Positions 45,600-54,300 of a stretch of DNA of 64,000 nucleotides are shown here, piece after piece. The stretch covers positions 1-64,000 of the forward strand of contig NZ_JAECZB010000103.1 in assembly GCF_016056295.1 (NCBI RefSeq), in the 5' to 3' direction. Every line of letters begins with the position of its first letter. Position 1 is the stretch's first letter. Under the pieces are notes generated by a model. It saw only the letters and a program-made list of their open reading frames with translations. It was not told the origin of the DNA and ran no database searches. This DNA comes from Atlanticothrix silvestris CENA357 (GTDB taxonomy: Bacteria > Cyanobacteriota > Cyanobacteriia > Cyanobacteriales > Nostocaceae). A program made the position numbers and the translations under genes.

Positions 45600-46898
45600 A
45601 TGTTTGATCGCAGCCGCCGTAATCTTGCTCACTGGTTCGCCCTGTCGATGGGGGGAATTTTGTTTGCTTTTGCAGGCGTGGGCTACTGTCTCAATGTAGA
45701 AGAACAATTGCGGTTTTTTGACGACGAACTCTTTTCCCAAAGTAAAGCCTTTGCTGCAAAAACCCAGTACTCGCTTTATCAAAGTCAATGGCAAAATCAG
45801 CGTAGCCAGACTCCTATAGAAAATGGTGCGTCTTTAAATGGTGGACTAGTGTATGCCCGGTGGTATGACGCGAACAAGCAACTTGTGCAGTTTATCGGTT
45901 CGTCGGATGCGAAACAATTAACCGTAAAACCGGGATTTAAAACAATACGAGTGTTATCTAGCTCAAATCAATCTTCTTCTAAAACAACCTGGGTTCGCCA
46001 AATTACTCTTCCTGTTTTGCAAGGTAAGGTGCTGATTGGTTACTTCCAAACCGCAGCGCCAATGGATTCTCTACGCGGTAGCTTAAATCAAGCTCGATTG
46101 TTTTTAACTTTGGGTGTCCCCGTTACCTTTGGCGTAATTGGCATTACGGGTTGGTTTTTGGGCGAATTAGCCATGCGACCAAGCCTGCGTGCTTATCAGC
46201 AATTGCAGCGATTTACAGCCGACGCTTCCCATGAACTACGCACACCTGTAGCCACGGTTTTGAGCAATGCCCAAGTTGCTTTAATGCCGCCCGAAGACCC
46301 TTCAGAACAACGATTCAGGCTGCAAAAGATCGCAGAAACTGCCAAGTCCATGAGTACGCTAATTAACAATTTGCTCTTTCTTTCGCGCCATGATGGATCA
46401 CTTACAGAAACTATATCAAAACCCGTTAACTTAAACGAACTTTTGCGATCACTTGTTCAGGAGTGGACTGTTCAAGCCCTTGCTCAAAGCCTAAATTTTA
46501 GCGTCCAACTTCCAGAGCAACCCGTTATGCTACAAGTCGATGTTAACTTGCTCAAACAAGCTGTAATTAATCTTTTGAGCAATGCCTTCAAATATACACC
46601 AACAGGTGGGAAGGTAGAGTTGCGTCTTTTTACCCAATCTTACCGGGCTGTAATTCAGATCAAAGACAATGGCATTGGCATTCCTCCTACTGATTTACCC
46701 CATATCTTTGATCGTTTCTATCGCGTAGATACCGTTCGATCTCGCCAAACAGGTGGCTTTGGACTTGGACTTGCGATCGCTCAACAAATTGTACAAGGAT
46801 ACGGAGGACAAATCACGGTAGAAAGTATACTTGGTCAAGGTTCAACCTTTCAAATTAACCTTCCCGCGTTTAAACATCTCAACTGGGAATCATCATGA
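45600..46898 (+). CDS. Membrane sensor histidine kinase
   Basis: 432 residues. TM1 (about 11-32) and TM2 (about 170-192) enclose a periplasmic sensor domain of about 135 residues with no known fold. HisKA: FTADASHELRTPVATVLSNAQ with His211. HATPase: LSNAFKYTPTGG (N box), DNGIGIPPTDLPHIFDRFYR, GFGLGLAIAQQI. No HAMP domain is evident between TM2 and HisKA. It should phosphorylate the OmpR regulator before it. Its TGA overlaps the ATG of the hydrolase (ATGA), so they are translationally coupled. Confidence 0.93.
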   Translation: MFDRSRRNLAHWFALSMGGILFAFAGVGYCLNVEEQLRFFDDELFSQSKAFAAKTQYSLYQSQWQNQRSQTPIENGASLNGGLVYARWYDANKQLVQFIGSSDAKQLTVKPGFKTIRVLSSSNQSSSKTTWVRQITLPVLQGKVLIGYFQTAAPMDSLRGSLNQARLFLTLGVPVTFGVIGITGWFLGELAMRPSLRAYQQLQRFTADASHELRTPVATVLSNAQVALMPPEDPSEQRFRLQKIAETAKSMSTLINNLLFLSRHDGSLTETISKPVNLNELLRSLVQEWTVQALAQSLNFSVQLPEQPVMLQVDVNLLKQAVINLLSNAFKYTPTGGKVELRLFTQSYRAVIQIKDNGIGIPPTDLPHIFDRFYRVDTVRSRQTGGFGLGLAIAQQIVQGYGGQITVESILGQGSTFQINLPAFKHLNWESS

Positions 46899-48118
46899 TT
46901 GATCAAGATATTAGTGCCAGATTTCCCAAAGGGCGCACAGCCTTTTTGCTGATTCACGGTGTCGGCCAGCAGAATCCTTTGGAAACTATGGACTATTTTG
47001 CCCGGAACTTGCTTAAGCAATTTAACAAGCAGAAATTACCTTTCAAACTAGAACACTTAATTACCAAGCGCAGACTATCAACTGGTTCTTATTGGACAGA
47101 AAGCTTTGTCAGATTGAGTTCAACAGATGCCGAGCCAGAATGGCTAATTGATGTTCATGAATACTATTGGGCCCCTAATACAGAAAGTAAAATCAGTGTA
47201 CCTGAGATATTACAATGGGCAGAAAGAACATTAGAGGGAACAATCAATTTTTATAATCGCAAAGATAACAAAGACTTATTAGACCAGCTTTTAGCTCACA
47301 AAAATAGAGCCAGCCTGTTTAAATTTCGTCTGCGTTTACTCACCATCTTCCTCCGCATATTTAATTTTGTCTATCCAGCTTTAAGAACGGGAATTTGGCT
47401 AATTCTATTGTTAATAGGGCCATTTTTGCGGGGTTATTTTCTCCAATCCGCCTGGAAGCTAAGTAAAGAAGTTGCCACACCACCTTTAGTTAATTTTGTC
47501 GGCGATGTTGCTATTTACAGCATTACCGATCCCAAATCACCTTACCGAAAAATTCGCCAGCAAATACTTACAGAATCCTTAACGCTGCTGAAAGCAATTC
47601 TCAAAGACAAACAAGCAAATTATGACCAAGTAATCCTGGCTGGACATTCTCTGGGTAGCTGTATTGCCTACGATACATTAAATCTTCTGTGCATTGAATC
47701 TAGTCTGTCTCAAAACGAAAATAAAAGTCTGTTGCTGAATAAAATCACAGGGCTAGTGACCTTTGGTTCGCCACTAGACAAAATGGCCTTTTTCTTTCGG
47801 GACATGGCAGAAGAAGGACAATACATCCGAAGACAGATTTTAGAACAACTCAACTCCTTCCGCGCGAAACCAGAATTTGCCCAGCAAAGTTCATATCTCA
47901 CCCAAAATCCAGTTATCTGCAAGCTCGATCAAGTACATTGGGTCAATTATTACTACCTGAAAGATCCTATTAGTGGTCATTTAGATTACTATGAGAACCT
48001 AGATAATGTAGAAATGCAATATCAAGCATCCTGGGGAGTAGAAGGACACCTAGGTTACTGGACTGATCCAAGTTTCTACGAAAACCTCGCCAATCGCTTT
48101 CTGTATATCCCACGTTAA
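46895..48118 (+). CDS. Alpha/beta-hydrolase-like protein coupled to a two-component system
   Basis: 407 residues. TAFLLIHGVGQQNPLETMDYF near the N-terminus and the nucleophile elbow VILAGHSLGSCIAYDTLNLL (GHSLG) point to a serine hydrolase of the lipase/PGAP1-like type; one hydrophobic stretch lies at about 165-190. TFGSPLDKMAFFFRD and HWVNYYYLKDPISGHLDYY follow, with Asp and His for a triad plausible. Substrate unknown; membrane lipid or GPI-like anchors are the class. It overlaps the kinase gene by four bases, making a three-gene operon with the regulator. Confidence 0.75.
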   Translation: MIDQDISARFPKGRTAFLLIHGVGQQNPLETMDYFARNLLKQFNKQKLPFKLEHLITKRRLSTGSYWTESFVRLSSTDAEPEWLIDVHEYYWAPNTESKISVPEILQWAERTLEGTINFYNRKDNKDLLDQLLAHKNRASLFKFRLRLLTIFLRIFNFVYPALRTGIWLILLLIGPFLRGYFLQSAWKLSKEVATPPLVNFVGDVAIYSITDPKSPYRKIRQQILTESLTLLKAILKDKQANYDQVILAGHSLGSCIAYDTLNLLCIESSLSQNENKSLLLNKITGLVTFGSPLDKMAFFFRDMAEEGQYIRRQILEQLNSFRAKPEFAQQSSYLTQNPVICKLDQVHWVNYYYLKDPISGHLDYYENLDNVEMQYQASWGVEGHLGYWTDPSFYENLANRFLYIPR

Positions 48119-48315
48119 AGATAAGGCAAGTCAGAAGTTTTTGTAGCCAGTCCGTTTCAGTAAAGCTTATTTGGCACTATAGAAATACCTTGAAAAGTAT
48201 TGAGTTAGCCAAAGGTTAACAAATCTCTTACAGAAGAGGTTCGCTGCATTGCTAAACTGACCTTTGTCACTTTCAATCTATTATTACTAGAAAGCCATTT
48301 TTGGAGGTAACAATC

Positions 48316-49353
48316 ATGACCAAGTATGACGATATTTTTAACTCATCAGAGATATCCGAAGAATCCCTAAGTCCAGAAGAAGCGGTAGCAGCAATAGCAG
48401 TTGTCACCGCCATTGCAGATTCTGCTGTTGAAGAGGTAGACCCAGAAACTTTAGGAAGTATCCTTTGGGAATTCGAGGTCTTTGAAGAATATTCAGAAGA
48501 TGAAATTACAGAAATAGTTGATAGACTTATAGGCATTGCAGAAGATGATGGGCTAGGGGCTTTATATAATGCTGCAAGCGAAGCCATTTCAGATGATTTG
48601 GTGCTGGATGCTTTTGCCGCAGGGGTAATCGTATTAATAGAGGACGAAGAAGAGTTAGTTATCCCCCAACAGAAACAGCCTTACCTAAAAAAACTCCAAG
48701 AAGCCTTAGACCTTGAAGACGAAGAAGCGCAAGAAATAGTGCAGGAAGTCATTGCTGCTTTTCAAGAAGCAGAAAATGAAGAATACCTTGAAGAAGGAGA
48801 AGACTATAGCGAAGATGTGTATGAATCACCTTTAGGCAATTTTACTGTGCCGATTCCAGTTGACTCTCAGCAAGGGGGTAAAGTTCAAACTCAAGAAGGA
48901 GTAGTGGGATTTTCAGATGACTTTGGCACTTTACTCAGAATTGACTATTATTCTATACCACCAGAACAAATAAAGGAAATGGGATCTATAGGACAGGAAG
49001 AATACTTGCAGTCGATTTTAGTAGATAAGTATCTGCCGCAGGCGATTTTAGCCAATGTGCCTAATGCTCAGTTAGAATACAGCGAATATTTGTCAGACAC
49101 GATGGCTGGAGCTTACTTTGCATTAATTAATATGCCGCAAGGTTCAACAATTTCTAAGCAAGAAAATAATGGTACAGCTACCCGATTGGATGCATATCGA
49201 GGGCTTCTTAGCTTTATTAATGCTGAATTTTTGTATATAGTTAGTAGCCAGCGTAGCTTTTTGAAAGACGAAATTCGTGGCTCTGCTGAAGAAGAAGCTG
49301 AATATATCAAAGAAAGTATTTTAGAGTTTGTTGAAACTATAGATTTCGCTTAG
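48316..49353 (+). CDS. Very acidic two-domain protein, TerB-like N-terminus, unknown role
   Basis: 345 residues from ATG 48316, preceded by GGAGG (8 bases away); an upstream in-frame start at 48301 would put the SD inside. The N-terminal about 150 residues are strongly acidic and helical (SPEEAVAAIAVVTAIADSAVEEVD, DEITEIVDRLIGIAEDDG), like TerB/tellurite-resistance helical bundles that bind divalent metal. The C-terminal about 150 residues (GNFTVPIPVDSQQGGKV...) form an alpha/beta domain of unknown family. No TM helix. No neighbours suggest a pathway. Confidence 0.65.
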   Translation: MTKYDDIFNSSEISEESLSPEEAVAAIAVVTAIADSAVEEVDPETLGSILWEFEVFEEYSEDEITEIVDRLIGIAEDDGLGALYNAASEAISDDLVLDAFAAGVIVLIEDEEELVIPQQKQPYLKKLQEALDLEDEEAQEIVQEVIAAFQEAENEEYLEEGEDYSEDVYESPLGNFTVPIPVDSQQGGKVQTQEGVVGFSDDFGTLLRIDYYSIPPEQIKEMGSIGQEEYLQSILVDKYLPQAILANVPNAQLEYSEYLSDTMAGAYFALINMPQGSTISKQENNGTATRLDAYRGLLSFINAEFLYIVSSQRSFLKDEIRGSAEEEAEYIKESILEFVETIDFA

Positions 49354-49431
49354 TCGAAATATCTCAATGTAGCTTCATCAGCAAAAAATTGACTAGAAAT
49401 TAAAGAGCGATCGCAAAGACGAGATATTTTA

Positions 49432-49459
49432 CTAGCACGCAGATGAGTGCTGGTTTTTT
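49432..49459 (+). terminator. Rho-independent terminator after the acidic protein gene
   Basis: CTAGCAC ... GTGCTGG gives a 7-bp stem (one wobble) with an 8-base loop followed by TTTTTT. It lies 80 bases after the stop at 49353 and just before the convergent gene. Confidence 0.7.
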
Positions 49460-49473
49460 ATTGTCTATATGTA

Positions 49474-50871
49474 CTAAGGATTTGGCAAAGGCAAGCAGAT
49501 AGTGAAACAAGTTCTGCCTAGCTGCGACTCAAATGAGAGCGTACCATGATGACGATTTTCTACAATCCGGCGAACGGTTTCCAAACCAAGTCCTGAACCA
49601 CGTCCCACTGATTTAGTGGTGAAGAAAGGTTCAAAAATGCGCGTTTGAATTTCAGGTGGAATTCCACTGCCAGAATCGATGATGTCAATATGAGCAAAGC
49701 GATCACAATGCCAAGTTGTAATTTCCAGCAATCCCTTACCATCCATTGCATCAATGGCGTTGTCAATTAAGTTCGTCCACACCTGATTCAGTTCACTACC
49801 ATAGGCAATAATTTTCGGAAGATGTTGATCGTAATTGCGTTGCACTTGGATACCATACTTGAATTTATGAGCAAACAATCGCAAGGTATCTTCCAAGCCT
49901 TGATGTATATTTACTTCTTGCTGAATGCCTTGATCGAGGTAAGAGTATGACTTCATCGCTTGCACAAGTTCGGAAATTCTCTCGGCTCCTCGCAAACCAT
50001 GTTTAATCATCGACATGACTTCAAATGAGAGCGATAGCCAATGCAATCCCATTTCTCGTAATTCAGTGTTGTCGTTGCGCCAACGTTCCATCATCTGATC
50101 TAGGGCTTCGACCTCAATACCGCCTTCCGCTAAAGGCTCTGCTAATTTCCAGGCTTGCTTTACACCATAATCTTCTAACCAGTCCAGCAAGACGGCTTCG
50201 CGATCGCTTAGTGTCACCGGATCTAGACGATTATTCAAAATCACATCATAGCCCTGATCGCGCAGTCTCAACCAGTCTTGAGTATGGGCTTCCTCAACAT
50301 TGCGTTGCCCATAAACTAAGTTCATTCGTTGTAGCTCCAGGATGGCGGCTGGCATTTCCCCTAAAGTCCGAACGAGGGCTGAGGCTGGGTTGTTGAGTTC
50401 ATGAGCTAGACCGGCGGCAAGTGTCCCTAAAGCTGCCATCTTTTCCCGCCCACGAATAAAAGACTCTAGCCCCCGAAGCCGACGTTCCATAATGCGGAAG
50501 ACCATCCGTTCAAAATCACGACATTCATGCAACAGTTTGCGGAAATCCTCTGCCTTAATTTCATAGAGGTTGCAATCTGTCAATGCCCGCATTGTCACAG
50601 GTACAGGTTCATCTGTGAGGACGGGAATTTCTCCAAAAAAGGATGGGGCTTCGTGTTGCCCTATGGGAATTTCAACTCCTTCAGTGCGGCGAGTAAGCTT
50701 AATTTTACCTTTGACTAAAATAAATAAGCCGCGTCCAGGGTCTCCCTCATGGAGCAATACTTCTCCAGCAGGGAGTTCAACTGTTTGAGCGCGATCGCAA
50801 ACCCACTCCAAGCGGTCTTGAGGAAGCCGTTGAAATGGGTCTAAGTTGATCAATTCTTCAATACACAACAT
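49474..50871 (-). CDS. Cyclic-nucleotide-binding-domain histidine kinase
   Basis: 465 residues from ATG 50871, which follows GGGGG; an ATG at 50922 lies within a hairpin repeat and is rejected. Residues about 5-125 are a cNMP-binding domain (LPAGEVLLHEGDPGRGLFILV, SFFGEIPVLTDEPVPVT). HisKA: LGTLAAGLAHELNNPASALV. A long helical insert with DLxxLGxxGxxWxLAEPL-type text follows, then HATPase (NQVWTNLIDNAIDAMDG; DSGSGIPPEIQTRIFEPFFTT; GSGLGLETVRRI). It is soluble. It forms a pair with the upstream response-regulator/reductase fusion; the two stops and starts are about 60 bases apart. Confidence 0.92.
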   Translation of the reverse strand: MLCIEELINLDPFQRLPQDRLEWVCDRAQTVELPAGEVLLHEGDPGRGLFILVKGKIKLTRRTEGVEIPIGQHEAPSFFGEIPVLTDEPVPVTMRALTDCNLYEIKAEDFRKLLHECRDFERMVFRIMERRLRGLESFIRGREKMAALGTLAAGLAHELNNPASALVRTLGEMPAAILELQRMNLVYGQRNVEEAHTQDWLRLRDQGYDVILNNRLDPVTLSDREAVLLDWLEDYGVKQAWKLAEPLAEGGIEVEALDQMMERWRNDNTELREMGLHWLSLSFEVMSMIKHGLRGAERISELVQAMKSYSYLDQGIQQEVNIHQGLEDTLRLFAHKFKYGIQVQRNYDQHLPKIIAYGSELNQVWTNLIDNAIDAMDGKGLLEITTWHCDRFAHIDIIDSGSGIPPEIQTRIFEPFFTTKSVGRGSGLGLETVRRIVENRHHGTLSFESQLGRTCFTICLPLPNP

Positions 50872-50896
50872 TAATGAACCCCCTATACTAATTTTT

Positions 50897-50930
50897 AATT
50901 CGTAATGACGCTCCTGCGTCATTACGAATT
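50897..50930. repeat. Intercistronic 15-bp hairpin with AATTCGTAATGACGC arms
   Basis: AATTCGTAATGACGC, a 4-base loop TCCT, and the exact complement GCGTCATTACGAATT. It sits between the two genes of the redox two-component pair. The AATTACG heptamer of 20043-20070 is embedded in it. It lacks a U-tract on the minus strand, so it is more likely an mRNA-processing or repeat element than a terminator. Confidence 0.85.
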
Positions 50931-50932
50931 AG

Positions 50933-52597
50933 CTAAACATTGCTCAGGTAGCGGTGAACGAATTGAATGGCGATCGAGCCTTCACCCACACCGGATGCTA
51001 CCCGCTTAATTGACCCGGATCGTGCATCTCCAGCGGCAAAGATGCCAGGAACGCTGGTTTCTAGTAAGAAAGGAGAGCGTTCTAAATGCCAACCTTGAGG
51101 AGATTTGCCATTATGCATTAAGTCTGGCCCTGTGAGGATGAACCCTTGAGCATCGCGTTGAATAACACCATCAAGCCAATCAGTTTTGGGGCTAGCACCG
51201 ATGAAGATAAAAAGCGATCGCGCTGGCACGGTTTCAGTTTGTCCAGTTTTGGCATGGGCAATCACAATTTCTTCTAAATATTCATTTCCCTTCACTTCCA
51301 CGACGCTGCAACCTGTGCAAACTTGGATATTTGCAGTCGCGGCAATCTGGTCAATCAAGTATTGCGACATACTCGATGAAAGCGATTCTCCCCGCACCAA
51401 CATGATTACTTTGCTGGCATACTTAGAAAAATGCATTGCTGCCTGTCCGGCAGAATTTGCACCGCCTACCAAGTAAACTTCTTCATTGGTACAGGCGATC
51501 GCTTCAGTCATCGCAGCACCGTAATAAATTCCTGCCCCTGTCAGCTTCTCGGCTCCTGGGACATTTAGCCAGCGGTAGGAAACGCCGGTTGCTACTAAAA
51601 GTGCATGGCAACTAATCTCACTGCCATCCGCCAATTGCAGAACCCGATAAGGATCTTGCAGCTTAACTTTGGTTACTACTTGAGGAGTGAGAATTTCTAC
51701 CCCAAATCGCCGCGCTTGGGTAACTCCCCGCCTAGCTAAATCGCTACCACTCAAGCCAACAGGAAACCCTAAATAGTTTTCAATGCGTGAACTCGTGCCT
51801 GCTTGCCCGCCCGGAGCCTCACGCTCAATTAAAACTGTACTCAACCCCTCAGAAGCGCCATAGACGGCGGCTGCCAGTCCAGCAGGGCCACCACCCACGA
51901 TCGCCAAGTCATAAAATGGACGCTCTGCCTGAGTTTGCAGTCCAATTTTGGCAGCAATCTCTAAATTAGATGGTTGAATTAATCGGGAACCATCGGGAAA
52001 CAGCACCAGAGGTAATTGCTGTGTACCATCAACTTCTGCGTATTCTACTAATTTTGCCGCATCCGGCTCTAGTTCAATATCTAACCACTTGTATGGAATC
52101 TGGTTACGCGCCAGGAAGTCTTTCACCTGATGGGAAAAAGGCGACCAGCGATTACCAATTACTCTAATCCCTTCAAAAGGTGGGCGGAATCCAGCTAACC
52201 AGTCATCTAGCAAATCATCCAAAACCGGATATAGCCGTTCTTCTGGGGGATTCCAAGGCTTGAGTAAGTAATAATCAAGTCTGGCACTATTTATTGATTT
52301 AATGGCAGCATCCGTATCTGCATACGCCGTCAGCAAAGCACGTTTTGCATCAGGAAAGATGACTTTTGCCTGTTCTAGGAACTCCACACCTCCCATTTGA
52401 GGCATTCTTTGATCCACTAAGAATAAAGCAACTGCTTCATTGCGTAATTTGAGTTGCTGCACTGCGTCTAGAGCAGTAATACCGGAATCTGCCCGGACAA
52501 TACGGAAGCGATCGCCATACTGATGTCGCAAGTCTCGTGATACCGCTTGCAACACTTCTGGATCATCATCAACGGTTAAAATTGCTGGTTTTGCCAT
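50933..52597 (-). CDS. Response regulator fused to thioredoxin-reductase-like flavoprotein
   Basis: 554 residues. Receiver domain (1-125) with DDD at 10-12 and phosphoacceptor Asp62 (FLVDQRMPQMGG). Glutaredoxin-like linker (145-220): where CxxC is expected the sequence is S152-PFS. TrxR-like FAD domain: GGGPAG 235-240, ARSGSIKRV at the C-terminal FAD site; where the reductase CATC active site is expected, residues 360-363 read GAAM. NADPH site VGGANSAGQA. It therefore keeps FAD and NADPH binding but has no dithiol, so is likely a redox sensor or an NADPH-dependent flavoprotein with another acceptor. It precedes the cNMP kinase. Confidence 0.9.
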   Translation of the reverse strand: MAKPAILTVDDDPEVLQAVSRDLRHQYGDRFRIVRADSGITALDAVQQLKLRNEAVALFLVDQRMPQMGGVEFLEQAKVIFPDAKRALLTAYADTDAAIKSINSARLDYYLLKPWNPPEERLYPVLDDLLDDWLAGFRPPFEGIRVIGNRWSPFSHQVKDFLARNQIPYKWLDIELEPDAAKLVEYAEVDGTQQLPLVLFPDGSRLIQPSNLEIAAKIGLQTQAERPFYDLAIVGGGPAGLAAAVYGASEGLSTVLIEREAPGGQAGTSSRIENYLGFPVGLSGSDLARRGVTQARRFGVEILTPQVVTKVKLQDPYRVLQLADGSEISCHALLVATGVSYRWLNVPGAEKLTGAGIYYGAAMTEAIACTNEEVYLVGGANSAGQAAMHFSKYASKVIMLVRGESLSSSMSQYLIDQIAATANIQVCTGCSVVEVKGNEYLEEIVIAHAKTGQTETVPARSLFIFIGASPKTDWLDGVIQRDAQGFILTGPDLMHNGKSPQGWHLERSPFLLETSVPGIFAAGDARSGSIKRVASGVGEGSIAIQFVHRYLSNV

Positions 52598-53259
52598 AAC
52601 TACTGTTACTTAACAATTGCAGTGCTTAGCTGTTGGATTCAAAATCTGTCATCAAAAAATCTACTGTTTAACCAGTAAACTATTCTTCGATATACATGAA
52701 CTCTACTTTTAAAGGTGATTCGACATGTTTCAAAATTCTCTTAAGAGTATTTTAGTAGTAAGTAAGTCGGTGGGAAAAAACATAATTAACTTAAAAACGA
52801 TAAACAAAGCTAAAACCCTCTTCCCTCCTGTTTTCTGCTTCATCCCAACTACAAATATTTATTTCGCTTCGCGTGTCAGTTGTCAATTGTCAGTTGTTTT
52901 AGCCAGTGGTTTAATACCCCATCCCTTTATGGGTGGTTTTTACAAATATTCTTGAAAAGTTGCTCCTCTTGGGTAGAACCCAAGACCGCACTTTTCGCTT
53001 TGCAACTGACCACTAACTACTGACAAAACTCCATCCCTTCATGGGTGGAGTTTTTATCAAAGCGTTATGGCGGTTTTAAATTACATAAAATACATTTAAC
53101 TTTTAATATTAAATTCAAAAAATGTGATAATCTGAATTTTTTGAGAATTGCCTAAAAATAACACCATCAAATTTTTAGCAGATTCTCAGCCTAAATTAAT
53201 TTTGTTTATGATATAAAGTTTTAAATTGTCTTTAGAGACGAATTAAGGGCATTAAAGCC
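52598..53259. other. Intergenic region with large dispersed repeat
   Basis: 662 bases. Most of the central part (52870-53055) is the dispersed hairpin element; the flanks are AT-rich without a convincing gene (the 76-codon frame at 52725-52955 runs into the repeat and is not coding-like). Confidence 0.55.
52870..53055. repeat. Dispersed hairpin repeat, long copy (minus orientation)
   Basis: Read on the minus strand: AAAACTCCACCCATGAAGGG-type hairpin (ACTCCACCC/GGGATGGAGT), then GTTTTGTCAGTAGTTAGTGG, GCGGTCTTGGG...CCCAAGAGGAGCAACT, and GGGGTATTAAACCAC with a final ACAACTGACA...CACGCGAAGCG. The same order of blocks occurs at 62908-63119. The element lies between co-functional operons and is non-coding. 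Confidence 0.7.
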
Positions 53260-53481
53260 ATGAGATTAAAGCATTTAGCTATTCTGGCGATCGCTACTGT
53301 TTTTACTATAAGTTTGATAAAAGATGTAAGTTCCAATCAGCCAGCAACTCCAACGCCTGTAGCTAGTCTCTCAGCAACATCACTGGCTGAGTCTGGAACA
53401 TTTCAGCTTGGAGAACACCCGGCTCAGGGAACAGTACCTGATAATCTGAAGTTGGCAGAATTTAAATTTGTGGTGATATAG
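53260..53481 (+). CDS. Small secreted protein, unknown
   Basis: 73 residues. N-terminal signal peptide (RLKHLAILAIATVFTISLI, cleavage near residues 27-30), then a Ser/Thr/Pro-rich segment and a short end (KLAEFKFVVI). The short length and abrupt hydrophobic end suggest it may be truncated, but no continuation was found. It is 99 bases upstream of the DUF4079 gene on the same strand. Confidence 0.5.
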   Translation: MRLKHLAILAIATVFTISLIKDVSSNQPATPTPVASLSATSLAESGTFQLGEHPAQGTVPDNLKLAEFKFVVI

Positions 53482-53580
53482 TGTCGTCTATTTAATGCTA
53501 ATTTTGGCTTTGCCCCTTTGAAAGGATAAAAAATAAGATTTTAACCTTAAGTTAAATCATTATTTAGTGAGAGTTTTTAT

Positions 53581-54300
53581 ATGGAAATAGTAGATTTTTT
53601 GGGACTTATACATCCAGCGATCGCGGTTATTTTTGTTTTTCCACTTATTGGTATTGTAGTTAATTTTGCTTGGCAAACACGCCAACGTCGTTTACAAACT
53701 TTAGCTGGAGGTAAAAGTAAAATTCCTCCAGTAGTTGGCAAAGAACACAAGCAATTAGGTGAATGGCTCACAGGTGCAATTGTCGGATTAGTTTTACTTG
53801 GATTAGCTTACCCAATTGGCAAAAATATTCTACATAATCAATTGTGGAATAAAAGTGCTTTTCAAGTTGTGTTTATTGTGCTAATGTTTGTTTTAACTAT
53901 TACTGCTTTAGTATTACTTTATCAAGCCAAACAGCGATTATGGCGAGCAATCTTTGCCACTTTAACTGGCGCTGGTTTAATAATTATTGGCTGTCAAGAT
54001 GGAGTATTCCGTCGTACAAATGAGTGGTACTGGTCACATTATTATATCGGAATCGCCGCAGCTCTGCTGATGATTTTTTCTTTAGCAATTGTACAAGATA
54101 TTTATCAGGATAGATCCAATCGTTGGCGGACTGTGCATACAATTTTAAATTGCATTGCTCTATTATTATTTATTGGGCAAGGAATGACAGGAACGCGAGA
54201 CTTACTAGAAATTCCGCTGAGTTGGCAAGAACCATACATTTATCAATGTGATGTTGTGAATAAAACTTGTCTGACACCCAATCCCCAAGTACCAAAGTGA
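53581..54300 (+). CDS. DUF4079 membrane protein
   Basis: 239 residues with about six TM helices. HPAIAVIFVFPLIGIVVNFAWQ at the start, then a cytoplasmic loop with a GKEHKQLGEW motif, match cyanobacterial DUF4079 proteins of unknown function; His residues in helices recall cytochrome b561-type folds. Its TGA overlaps the GTG of the kinase gene (GTGA), which indicates translational coupling and suggests the protein feeds the kinase a signal. Confidence 0.8.
   Translation: MEIVDFLGLIHPAIAVIFVFPLIGIVVNFAWQTRQRRLQTLAGGKSKIPPVVGKEHKQLGEWLTGAIVGLVLLGLAYPIGKNILHNQLWNKSAFQVVFIVLMFVLTITALVLLYQAKQRLWRAIFATLTGAGLIIIGCQDGVFRRTNEWYWSHYYIGIAAALLMIFSLAIVQDIYQDRSNRWRTVHTILNCIALLLFIGQGMTGTRDLLEIPLSWQEPYIYQCDVVNKTCLTPNPQVPK

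Noticed and set aside
50872-50922. Longer start (ATG 50922) for the cNMP-domain kinase
   Set aside because: The extra codons lie in the arm of a hairpin repeat; ATG 50871 has a GGGGG Shine-Dalgarno and starts the cNMP domain.
52725-52955. 76-codon plus-strand ORF
   Set aside because: It runs into the dispersed repeat, has no SD or family signature and looks non-coding.
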